A stretch of 16,740 bases of DNA, taken from Candidatus Melainabacteria bacterium. Its GTDB lineage: Bacteria > Cyanobacteriota > Vampirovibrionia > Obscuribacterales > Obscuribacteraceae. The position numbers and the translations under genes were made by a program. Under the pieces are notes generated by a model, which saw nothing but the letters and a program-made list of their open reading frames with translations, had not been told where the DNA came from and made no database searches. The stretch lies in contig PLXC01000188.1 in the NCBI GenBank assembly GCA_003151275.1, positions 1 to 16,740 on the forward strand, in the 5' to 3' direction. Of the stretch, positions 7,497 to 13,597 are shown one piece after another (positions within the stretch are counted from its first letter, which is position 1; each line of letters opens with the position of its first letter).

Positions 7497-8030
7497 TCAC
7501 TGTCCTGATTTCTTATTGAGTTCTTCTAGGGTTCGACTGAAAGAGTTTCCAACGTCGTTTGATGGCGTCAGCGGCGTGTTTGTTGGCATTACATGGGGAG
7601 TAGTGGGAATGTTTAGCGTGGGCGAGCTGCCCCGAGTTGAGGAAGTCACTGGCTCGCTGACGAAGAGTTGACGGATCGCTTTTCTGGGCTCTGTAGGCGG
7701 CGGCCCGACTGCTCCAAAGGGACTTGTGCTCGGTGCGCTGTTAGTATAGGGCGATACTTGATATGGTGGCACATAGTTGTTATTAGTCTGGGGTGGCGGC
7801 GTTGACTGCTGAACCGGTGCGTGATCGCGTTCCCAGTTCCACGAAAAATCATGCCACCATGATTTGAGGCTGATGCCCATCCAACCAACGATGCATAAGC
7901 CTATCCAGGCGGCGCTTATACAAAGACTAACTTTCCAGTTTAAAAAGCAGGGGGCCTGTGGCGTCTCTTGGCACAGGATCGGGCGAAAGACTAAAAGGTC
8001 AGTCCAAAAGCCCAGCGACAGAACTGCCAT
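7497..8030 (-). CDS. Membrane-anchored Pro/Ser/Thr-rich protein, unknown function
   Basis: 177 aa. One predicted membrane helix lies at about residues 33-55 (WKVSLCISAAWIGLCIVGW), flanked by Trp-rich residues (SWWHDFSWNW, 57-66). The remaining 110 residues are a disordered-looking Pro/Ser/Thr/Asn tail with many PP and TP pairs, ending in a short helical LEELNKK. No family is recognised. The first ~30 residues do not look like a signal peptide, so a single-pass protein with a long extramembrane tail is the likely layout. Its ATG at 8030 lies inside the 3' end of the upstream coiled-coil gene (40-nt overlap, different frame) and has no strong Shine-Dalgarno, suggesting coupled translation; a start further in is possible but would cut towards the helix. 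Confidence 0.6.
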   Translation of the reverse strand: MAVLSLGFWTDLLVFRPILCQETPQAPCFLNWKVSLCISAAWIGLCIVGWMGISLKSWWHDFSWNWERDHAPVQQSTPPPQTNNNYVPPYQVSPYTNSAPSTSPFGAVGPPPTEPRKAIRQLFVSEPVTSSTRGSSPTLNIPTTPHVMPTNTPLTPSNDVGNSFSRTLEELNKKSGQ

Positions 8031-8470
8031 GTCTTGCTCTTGTTCAACTTTTCCAGCAACACATGTGTTTCTTCCAGCTCCGACTCATACTCAGAGAGCG
8101 TCTCGATCAACATTACGTTCTCACGCTCGGTTAAGATCGCTCGTGCCGCTCGGGCTCTAAATTCAGGCAGGACTTTGAGCTGTTCTTGCAGGCTATCTAC
8201 CTGCGATTCGAGATAGCCGATGCGATACATCGCACCCTCAAGACGCACCGCCGCGAAGTCCAGACTCTCAAGGACGGACTCAACATTTTTCGCTGTCGTC
8301 TCGGCCCGGTTCAGTGAGGAAAGTCCTGATGGCTGGACCGTCTTGGCTAATCCGGTTGGTTCAACTAGTGTGGTATTTGTCTTCACATCTGGTGTCATGT
8401 CGATCAACTGCGTATTATCGAACAGGTTATCGATTGCCGCCTTTGTTGGTTGGGTTTGAACAATGTCCAT
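7991..8470 (-). CDS. Coiled-coil protein, unknown function
   Basis: 159 aa. An AAGGA (about 8478-8482 on the - strand) 7 nt upstream supports the ATG at 8470. Residues 1-55 are polar and Thr/Asn-rich; about 60-145 form a long amphipathic alpha-helical stretch rich in Leu and Glu (for example RIGYLESQVDSLQEQLKVL and SEYESELEETHVLLEKL), a likely coiled coil. The last 12 residues switch to an aromatic, hydrophobic end (TWQFCRWAFGLTF), which may dock on a membrane or partner. No family is recognised. The gene overlaps the start of the membrane-anchored protein by 40 nt, so the two products are probably made together and may interact. Confidence 0.65.
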   Translation of the reverse strand: MDIVQTQPTKAAIDNLFDNTQLIDMTPDVKTNTTLVEPTGLAKTVQPSGLSSLNRAETTAKNVESVLESLDFAAVRLEGAMYRIGYLESQVDSLQEQLKVLPEFRARAARAILTERENVMLIETLSEYESELEETHVLLEKLNKSKTWQFCRWAFGLTF

Positions 8471-8541
8471 AAGCTGATCCTTCCATTGTCGGTGACGTCC
8501 CGGTGCAAAGAAGATTATGAGCCCCTCAGCCTTTACTGTCT

Positions 8542-8600
8542 AGTGCCGGATTTATCGGCACTATATGCGGTGTGGTATCATCTTGGCAATATGGTACCAC
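8542..8600 (-). other. Pair of hairpins between two minus-strand genes
   Basis: Perfect inverted repeat AGTGCCG (8542-8548) / CGGCACT (8556-8562) with a 7-nt loop, next to GTGGTA (8572-8577) / TACCAC (8595-8600). They sit between the stop of the 67-aa ORF (8617) and the start of the coiled-coil gene. Neither is followed by a T-run on the - strand; an attenuator, processing site or protein-binding site are all open. Confidence 0.35.
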
Positions 8601-8616
8601 CTGTACTGGCACCTGG

Positions 8617-8820
8617 TTAGCGTTCGCCGAGAGTGGTGCTCGAGATCTTTTCTCTCCGCGATTGTTCGGCGTCTGTTAGATCATCCATTTGAAGATGATT
8701 TCGAGGTTTGCCAATGCCTGTGGAAATTGCAGAGGCCGCCTCTGCTATCGCCTTGCCTAACTCCTGATCCCGATTAGTCTCGAAGTTATCGAGACTGTCA
8801 TTGCGCACTATTTGTGACAT
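8617..8820 (-). CDS. Probable 67-aa hydrophilic protein, unknown function
   Basis: From an ATG at 8820 the frame reads MSQIVRNDSLDNFETNRDQE and continues through an Ala-rich helix (LGKAIAEAASAIS, 21-33) to a charged end (QSRREKISSTTLGER). A GAAGG at 8831-8835 lies 10 nt upstream. Codons show the purine-first pattern of coding DNA, unlike the flanks. The open frame extends upstream to 9114, but that extension runs through the 55-bp repeat and hairpins and reads poorly, so the shorter start is preferred. It is oriented with the coiled-coil and membrane-anchored genes and may belong to the same unit. No family is recognised. It could instead be the surviving 3' end of a longer, decayed gene. Confidence 0.4.
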   Translation of the reverse strand: MSQIVRNDSLDNFETNRDQELGKAIAEAASAISTGIGKPRNHLQMDDLTDAEQSRREKISSTTLGER

Positions 8821-9477
8821 ATACAACGAGCCTTCGTGGAAAAGTTGTGCCGATGAAAAACCGGCACGAATGAATTGGTAATAACAAATGCCGGAGTCTC
8901 GGCGGAATCTCTCGCCGGCATCAAGCGAACCAATTGGAATGGCAAGAACGTATGCCTTAGTAGCTATGGCGGCGTCAAGCACAACCAATTGGAATGGTAA
9001 GAACGTATGCCAAAGTAGCAACGGCGGCGTCTCGCCGTCTTCTGAACATTTTGATTCAATTGTTGTTGGTAAGAGCGCGGAGGAACGTTGTTGCCAATTC
9101 TTCCGCTCTACCATCCTGACCGATAAACCTGAATCGGTGTGCTACTGCTGCCTATAAATTAGCCTAGGAAAACATGCATTTCCCTGTCATTTCAACGCTC
9201 ATACAAGCTTCGCTAGAGGTCTACTTTTAAAAAGCATAAAACCATTAGCTCTTTTAATTCTATTTATTAGCTTTAGGAACATCCTTAACGCTAGGGTTAA
9301 TCATTCCTTTACTTTCTTCTAAACCCCGAAAACATCCAACCCTAAACCCCTTAGCGACCAATCAAATCTTTAGTTGACTGCCTTTTTGGCCGTTTCGTCG
9401 ACTAATACCTTGGTCTGCAATTTATCAACCTTTACCACTCCGCGCCATTAGGAAGCCCGGTGTAGAAATGGAGATGC
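8821..9477. other. Gene-poor, hairpin-rich region with an AT-rich second half
   Basis: No convincing gene. The first part holds inverted repeats: TTGTGCCG (8845-8852) / CGGCACGA (8862-8869, one G-T pair), ATGCCGG (8888-8894) / CCGGCAT (8915-8921), ACGGCG (9021-9026) / CGCCGT (9033-9038), and a 12-bp interrupted stem AGAGC+GGAGGAA / TTCTTCC+GCTCT (9072-9109). It also holds the 55-bp direct repeat listed separately. From about 9160 to 9430 the sequence becomes AT-rich and pyrimidine-rich, with TAGGGTT (9292-9298) / AACCCTA (9338-9344) as a distant inverted repeat. This part probably contains the promoters of the divergent flanking genes; none could be assigned. Confidence 0.5.
8928..9036. repeat. 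Two-copy imperfect direct repeat, 55-bp period
   Basis: AACCAATTGGAATGG(C/T)AAGAACGTATGCC begins at 8928 and again at 8983. After a variable TAGTAGCTATGG / AAGTAGCAACGG stretch both copies reach GGCGTC. A more degenerate earlier copy may start near 8872 (GAATTGGTAATAACAAATGCC). Only two good copies, no spacers: not a CRISPR. Confidence 0.7.
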
Positions 9478-10119
9478 ATGCTCGTTTGTAACACCCATAA
9501 CGTCGCGCCATTTGCCGTTGTCCTCGGAGGAGGCATGGAAAGCAACGGTAAATCCGGACAGGCGACCAGACTACGTGCCCTCGCGGCCGTGAAACTGGCG
9601 AAAGCCAATCCAACTTGGACCTTCATTCTCTCTGGAGATGGACGCCATGACCCCGCTAAGTCAACCTTGACTGAGGCAGAGTGCATGGCGCAAATCTTCG
9701 AGGCGAATGGAATTGAGCGTTCGCGCTTGCTGCTTGAGGACGAATCTCGTGACACGATCGGCAACGCCGTTCTTGTCGCAGCTCGTTACTTGCGCCATGT
9801 GCAGCCTCGGAAACTCTACGTCGTCACTTCTCCGTTCCATGCCGTGCGTGCATCACTGCTCTTCCGCAGTGTGCTAGGTCCGGACTGGAACATTAAGGTG
9901 CTGCCGTCTTCCCCTGCTCGTGGCGACGCCGCGCGTAGGGCCAATGAGCCAGGCGGCATCGAATGGACACACAGGTTCTTTGCCGGCATCACGCCTAGCG
10001 ACCTGCGGACCTCGATTGCCAGGCTGCTTGCCGAACGCCCCGTTTACACCTTCAGCCATTGGCTTGTTCTCGACGACGAGCCTGGAACTGGTGATACCGC
10101 ACTCGGTACCGCCGCCTGA
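9478..10119 (+). CDS. YdcF/DUF218-family protein
   Basis: 213 aa, cytoplasmic-looking (no signal peptide or membrane helix, unlike SanA/ElyC members). The DUF218 fold landmarks are in order: PFAVVLGGG (11-19), LSGDG (51-55), LTEAECMAQIF (64-74), EDESRDTIGNA (87-97) and VVTSPFHAVRA (115-125). E. coli YdcF has been reported to bind S-adenosylmethionine, and other members act in envelope maintenance; the reaction is unknown. The start is uncertain: ATG 9478 has only GGAGA ending 3 nt away, and an overlapping 7-codon frame (ATG 9468 to TAA 9491) precedes it. A strong GGAGGAGG before ATG 9535 is part of the conserved GGG codons, so that start would remove the first strand. Codons are mostly C/G-ending, as in the next two genes. 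The stop lies 34 nt before the cyanophycinase-like gene. Confidence 0.8.
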   Translation: MLVCNTHNVAPFAVVLGGGMESNGKSGQATRLRALAAVKLAKANPTWTFILSGDGRHDPAKSTLTEAECMAQIFEANGIERSRLLLEDESRDTIGNAVLVAARYLRHVQPRKLYVVTSPFHAVRASLLFRSVLGPDWNIKVLPSSPARGDAARRANEPGGIEWTHRFFAGITPSDLRTSIARLLAERPVYTFSHWLVLDDEPGTGDTALGTAA

Positions 10120-10123
10120 TCGT

Positions 10124-10148
10124 CTTTTTTTAACTTCGAAAAAGGAGG
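10124..10148 (+). promoter_or_regulatory. Hairpin joined to the Shine-Dalgarno of the cyanophycinase-like gene
   Basis: CTTTTT (10124-10129) can pair with AAAAAG (10139-10144), a 9-nt loop between, and the stem runs straight into the strong ribosome site AAAGGAGG (10141-10148) 5 nt before the GTG. It could act as a weak terminator for the gene before or as a thermolabile shield of the ribosome site. The A/T-only stem makes it the weakest of the hairpins of this type here. Confidence 0.35.
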
Positions 10149-10153
10149 ACCCC

Positions 10154-10942
10154 GTGAACACATCTAGCCGCAAAAGCGGTTTCTTTCTGATTGGCGGCAA
10201 GGCTAACACTTGCTACGCCTCTTTCTTGGAACTCGCTGGTGGCAAGGATGCGAACATCATCGTCATTCCTCATGCCAGCGGTGTTCCCACCGAAGCTGCA
10301 GCCGATGTCACAGACGCCCTTACGAAGCTCGGTGCCACGAACATTACAGTGCTCAAGCCGCCTTCCAAGTTTGCCGCTGGCTTGGCTGCTGTGCTGTACA
10401 TGCTGGGCGCTAAGCGTCTCAGCCGAATGGTCTCCGACACGCCGATTCCTGAGGGCACCGATGCGGTGTACATCTCAGGCGGCGACCAGGAGCGCTTGGT
10501 CCAGAAGCTTGGTCCAGGCGGCATCGCTGCGCTCAAGTCATTCATTGCCACAGGCGGATTGATCGCAGGAACCTCTGCCGGCGCAGCCTGCATGGGTAAC
10601 TTGATGATCAAAGGCGGCATGTCTGACGGAGTCATCCGTGCAAACTCGCTCAAAACCGGCAAGGGACTCGGTCTCGTTGCTCGGCTGGTGTTCGACACGC
10701 ACATGAAGCGCAATCGCTACAACCGTCCGATCGTAGCACTGGCTACTCTCGATATCGATGCTGCCATCGGTCTCGATGAGGACACTGGTGTTTGGATCGA
10801 CAGCGGCGTTGCCGTTGTGATTGGTGTCGGCAACGTCTGGTTCTACAGGCGCCACACTGATTTCAAAGTCAACGTGTTGACCGGTTCTGCGTCGGGGGTG
10901 GACGTTCTTGTCTGCACCGCAGGCGGTTCGTTCATCGTCTGA
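10154..10942 (+). CDS. Cyanophycinase-like peptidase (family S51)
   Basis: 262 aa from GTG 10154, chosen because AAAGGAGG ends 5 nt before it; longer frames reaching back to 9920 overlap the preceding gene. Cyanophycinase releases beta-Asp-Arg dipeptides from the storage polymer cyanophycin. Seen here: IGGKA (13-17), the SGGDQ loop (108-112), the nucleophile elbow AGTSAGA with S141, the histidine in DTHMKRNRYNRP (H183; typical cyanophycinases have DQHFSQR), and GLDEDTG with E209 (typically GIDENT). The catalytic Ser-His-Glu set is intact, but the altered DTHMKR and DEDTG segments leave room for another S51 peptide substrate such as an isoaspartyl or alpha-Asp dipeptide. No signal peptide: it acts in the cytoplasm. 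No cyanophycin synthetase is in the window. Codon use matches the flanking YdcF and HAD genes. Confidence 0.85.
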   Translation: MNTSSRKSGFFLIGGKANTCYASFLELAGGKDANIIVIPHASGVPTEAAADVTDALTKLGATNITVLKPPSKFAAGLAAVLYMLGAKRLSRMVSDTPIPEGTDAVYISGGDQERLVQKLGPGGIAALKSFIATGGLIAGTSAGAACMGNLMIKGGMSDGVIRANSLKTGKGLGLVARLVFDTHMKRNRYNRPIVALATLDIDAAIGLDEDTGVWIDSGVAVVIGVGNVWFYRRHTDFKVNVLTGSASGVDVLVCTAGGSFIV

Positions 10943-10972
10943 ACTGCACGATCATCCAACGTGGTGCCATCA

Positions 10973-10996
10973 CTGCCCAGGCCCAGTCCTAGGCAG
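10973..10996 (+). terminator. Hairpin after the cyanophycinase-like gene
   Basis: CTGCC-C-AGG (10973-10981) pairs with CCT-A-GGCAG (10988-10996) around CCCAGT with one C-A mismatch, 31 nt after the stop. A TTTTT run appears only 30 nt later (11027-11031), so termination here is possible but not certain. Confidence 0.4.
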
Positions 10997-11052
10997 CGAC
11001 GGCGCCCTTACTAAAGCTAGCCTGAGTTTTTCTGCAAAGTCAAACCCAGAAC

Positions 11053-11078
11053 AGTCTTTCTGTCTGAAAGACTAGGAG
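11053..11078 (+). promoter_or_regulatory. Perfect leader hairpin abutting the Shine-Dalgarno of the HAD gene
   Basis: AGTCTTTC (11053-11060) and GAAAGACT (11066-11073) form an 8-bp perfect stem with a TGTCT loop. The ribosome site AGGAG (11074-11078) starts at the very next base, 5 nt before the ATG. Such a stem may position or block the ribosome, protect the transcript end, or be a repressor site; the sequence alone does not choose. Confidence 0.55.
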
Positions 11079-11083
11079 ATTCT

Positions 11084-12196
11084 ATGACTACAAACCTATC
11101 CACAGCGGAGTCGCTGTTGTCGCGGGCCCAGCGAAAGCTGTACGAAATTGCCGGCGGCAGCAAAGACAGTGACGACGTTCGCGCCGCCAAGCTGACTACG
11201 GCTGAGCGCATTGATTACTTCCGCAGCCCGGAATTTCGCGATTGGGTTGCCTCGGAAAAGGCTGCCGGGCGCGAGATTTTCTGGCTGAAAGATGTCGACA
11301 AGACGCAAGCCGCAGGCGACATCTTTACGTTTTTCTTTAAGTGGCGTGCCGACAACGGCAAGTTTTCCGACGCCCAGTTGAAGGTGCTTGAAAAGTTTCT
11401 TCTCAGCCGTCCGCACGTTTTGTTGCGCCCGTTCATTCGGCTTGGTCGCGCGCTTCGTCGCCTGCCTAGCCAACTCGGGTTGACCGCTTCCGGTCGCTCA
11501 ACGCCTCACAATGTCGTCGAAGATTGGCAACGCCGGGAACACGGCGGCAAGGGCATCAGCATGCTCGATTTCTGGTCTGGAGCCTACTGGCCTTCGCAAG
11601 TGGGACTGACTGAAGAAGAGAAGCTCGCCCAAGTTCGCGAGTTCGCCCAGCACTATGCAGCCAAGGTTTTCCCAGGAGTCCCTGAGGAGAATCGGTTGCT
11701 TGAAGAGTTGGGTGTGCATGTGGTCATCGTCTCAAACGGCGATCAGGATTTGGCCAGGGCTGTAGCCGGTGTCTTGGGCGTTAATCCGCTCAACGTTGTC
11801 GGCTCTAACCTGACCTATGGTCCTTTAGGGCGCGCAACCGGTGTCAACCACAGCTACGACGTGACCGACGAGAACTGGAGCAACCGTCCGCAGCCTGGCA
11901 AGCCCATGAGCTTCCACTACTGGATGTACATGAACCGTGCGCGTTGGGGTTGGCAGAACTTGGACGAGGACAAAATCGTTATCGCAGGACGCGATGGCGA
12001 CTCGGCGGCAAATGATGGTGGCATGATGATCATGCTGCCGATTCCTGCAGCCATCGGCAACTTCATGGTCGATACTCCGGGCGAACCGGCTCGCATCGAG
12101 AAGTTCTACAAGCTAGCCTCCAAGTACGGCTGGACTCGCGGCAAATTCTTCACGCTTATCCAACAGCCCTCTTCGACCGGCAGCATGCCAGACTGA
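11084..12196 (+). CDS. HAD-superfamily phosphatase with N-terminal extension and large cap
   Basis: 370 aa. The HAD motifs are in order: motif I DVDKT (D70, D72, T74), motif II VVIVSNGD (S217), a candidate motif III lysine in QPGKPMS (K273), and motif IV GRDGDSAAND (302-311). The spacing, with about 140 residues between motifs I and II, means a large C1-type helical cap as in phosphoserine-phosphatase-like HAD-IB enzymes. About 65 polar residues precede motif I, longer than usual. Motif I has Lys where most have Gly (DxDGT). The substrate is unknown; a small phosphorylated metabolite is expected. AGGAG sits 5 nt before the ATG, directly after a perfect hairpin. No signal peptide is seen. Codons are C/G-ending like the two genes before it. 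Two hairpins follow the stop. Confidence 0.8.
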   Translation: MTTNLSTAESLLSRAQRKLYEIAGGSKDSDDVRAAKLTTAERIDYFRSPEFRDWVASEKAAGREIFWLKDVDKTQAAGDIFTFFFKWRADNGKFSDAQLKVLEKFLLSRPHVLLRPFIRLGRALRRLPSQLGLTASGRSTPHNVVEDWQRREHGGKGISMLDFWSGAYWPSQVGLTEEEKLAQVREFAQHYAAKVFPGVPEENRLLEELGVHVVIVSNGDQDLARAVAGVLGVNPLNVVGSNLTYGPLGRATGVNHSYDVTDENWSNRPQPGKPMSFHYWMYMNRARWGWQNLDEDKIVIAGRDGDSAANDGGMMIMLPIPAAIGNFMVDTPGEPARIEKFYKLASKYGWTRGKFFTLIQQPSSTGSMPD

Positions 12197-12227
12197 GACG
12201 GCTTCTAGAGGTAGCTCTATAGTTGTA

Positions 12228-12273
12228 GTGACCCTGGCATCGAACGGGACAACCTGTTGATGCCAGGGCTCAC
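12228..12273 (+). terminator. Long near-perfect hairpin after the HAD gene
   Basis: GTGA / TCAC, CCCTGGCATC (12232-12241) / GATGCCAGGG (12259-12268) and AACGGG (12243-12248) / CCTGTT (12253-12258) stack into a 20-bp stem with two single-base bulges and an ACAA loop. There is no T-run after it, so it may be a transcript-end stabiliser or a structured element rather than a plain intrinsic terminator. A smaller TAGAG / CTCTA hairpin (12206-12219) precedes it. Confidence 0.6.
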
Positions 12274-12299
12274 TGCGGCTTGGGTGCATTTGAATTAAA

Positions 12300-12345
12300 G
12301 AAGAGTGAAAGGGATCGGCTCCAGTGCCGGTTCTTTCTCTTTTTC
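12300..12345 (+). terminator. Second hairpin with T-rich end after the HAD gene
   Basis: AAGAG-T-GAAAG-GAT-CGGC pairs with GCCG-GTT-CTTTC-T-CTT around TCCAGT (loop 12320-12325), with one bulged G, one T-T mismatch and G-T pairs, running into CTTTTTCT. This is the more classical intrinsic terminator of the two hairpins behind this gene. Confidence 0.55.
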
Positions 12346-12582
12346 TACAATTTCCCAAAAAGCATTTTTCAACTATATCGCTTAATAGCGTATCCACCTT
12401 TCCCCTTCCCGCTTGGGGTGCGGATGTGCCGATGTTGCGGATGGACTGACGTGTGCTCATGTTGGATCTGCGGATCCAAATTTGAGATTCGAAAGCACAT
12501 GGTGTTTACTATTCCAACACTGAGAACTGAACATGCTATTCAACCACTCCTTCAGAGGACGCGATTTGAAGTCGAATAATAA
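12346..12582. other. Non-coding gap before the protease gene
   Basis: No gene is recognised; a 99-codon frame at 12280-12579 reads as random Cys/Phe-rich sequence and runs through the terminator hairpin. A 7-bp perfect hairpin TTGGATC (12462-12468) / GATCCAA (12473-12479) with a TGCG loop, and a small CGCT / AGCG hairpin near 12375, are present. The promoter of the protease gene must lie here, but no clear -35/-10 pair was identified. Confidence 0.45.
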
Positions 12583-13485
12583 ATGCGGACGATACTTTCA
12601 ACATTTGGCTTTTTTGTTTTTGCCTCGTGTTTACCGGCGTTATCCTATGAGCGTGCGAAAACTGAGGTTCCTTTCGAGTATGTGGCAGGACACATTCTTG
12701 TTGTTCCTGCACAAATATGTGGACGCAAATCTTTTGTTATTTTGGATACAGGAGTCGGTGTTAACGTCATTTCAAAGACCTTAGCTCGGAAACTCGGCTG
12801 CAGGGAAAGCGGACAACACAGCGGTCGGCGCATGTCTGGACAAAAAATGACTATGGCAACCACGTCGATTCCCTCCTTGCAAATAGGAGACTGTATCGGC
12901 ACGAACATTCCAACAGCGATGATGGACTTGGACAAACTTTTTCCCAATGAGCCAGAGTTCAACCGAATTGAGGGCTTTATCTCACTCAACTTTTTTAGAA
13001 ACACTCCATTCACACTCGACTACAGACGCAAGCAGCTGATTATCGAAGACCACGCATCAGTGGGAAAGCGATTGCTTGCGGGCTCTGCTGTACCAGTCTA
13101 TGTCCAAGATAAGCATGGTATTGAAACCGGTATCACGCTTCCGTTGAAATTTTCCAACGGTCAGTCGGCGTTAGTTGAAGTTGACACTGGCAGCGGTAAT
13201 TTGATTCTCGATCAGAAATACATGAAATCATTTGGTATCGCACTTGATTCACCGAACTTGAAAATAGTCCGAGGTAAAGACGAAACCGGACACGCTTATG
13301 TGCGCTACTTCGGGACACTACCAGCAAGGGTCTCTTTATCTGCTGCAAAGAATGTTCAGCAGTCTAATCCACGCGTGCAATTTCAGAAGATTATTTATGA
13401 CGGTTTAATCGGTGACTCGTTTTTGCATAATTTCGTGGTGACATACGATCTGCCAAATCGGCGCATGATTTTTGGACCTAACTAA
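12583..13485 (+). CDS. Exported two-domain retropepsin-like aspartic protease
   Basis: 300 aa. Residues 1-22 are a short signal peptide (MRTILSTFGFFVFASCLPALS); the FASC at 12-15 is a poor lipobox, so a lipoprotein is possible but not favoured. Two retropepsin-like units follow: VILDTGVGVNVIS (D55) ending in GFISLNFFRNTPFTLDYRRKQL (131-152), and VEVDTGSGNLIL (D201) ending in GLIGDSFLHNFVVTYDLPNRRM near the C-terminus. Each unit has its own DTG aspartate plus the GxxGxxFL-like flap-end strand, so the pair could form one active site within a single chain, as in pepsin, from gene duplication. Bacterial homologues are mostly uncharacterised and presumed periplasmic. The ATG at 12583 lacks a clear Shine-Dalgarno (only GAAG). 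Codons are strongly A/T-ending compared with the genes on both sides, suggesting a different history. Confidence 0.75.
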   Translation: MRTILSTFGFFVFASCLPALSYERAKTEVPFEYVAGHILVVPAQICGRKSFVILDTGVGVNVISKTLARKLGCRESGQHSGRRMSGQKMTMATTSIPSLQIGDCIGTNIPTAMMDLDKLFPNEPEFNRIEGFISLNFFRNTPFTLDYRRKQLIIEDHASVGKRLLAGSAVPVYVQDKHGIETGITLPLKFSNGQSALVEVDTGSGNLILDQKYMKSFGIALDSPNLKIVRGKDETGHAYVRYFGTLPARVSLSAAKNVQQSNPRVQFQKIIYDGLIGDSFLHNFVVTYDLPNRRMIFGPN

Positions 13486-13597
13486 CTAACATGGTCCATT
13501 CTTCATTTGAGGAGTTGAATTTCGAAGCTGGTCTGATTTATAGTTCGCTTTCATTTAACTGGCGGCGAAATATGAGGTCTGCATGCAAAGGTTTGCT

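Noticed and set aside
8821..9114. Upstream extension of the 67-aa minus-strand ORF to 165 codons
   Set aside because: The extension runs through the 55-bp repeats and hairpins and does not read as protein; the ATG at 8820 has its own ribosome site.
9478..12196. Prophage origin of the C/G-ending gene block
   Set aside because: No phage structural, replication, lysis or integrase gene and no attachment-site repeats were seen.
12280..12579. 99-codon frame between the HAD and protease genes
   Set aside because: It starts before and runs through a terminator hairpin, and reads as random Cys/Phe-rich sequence.
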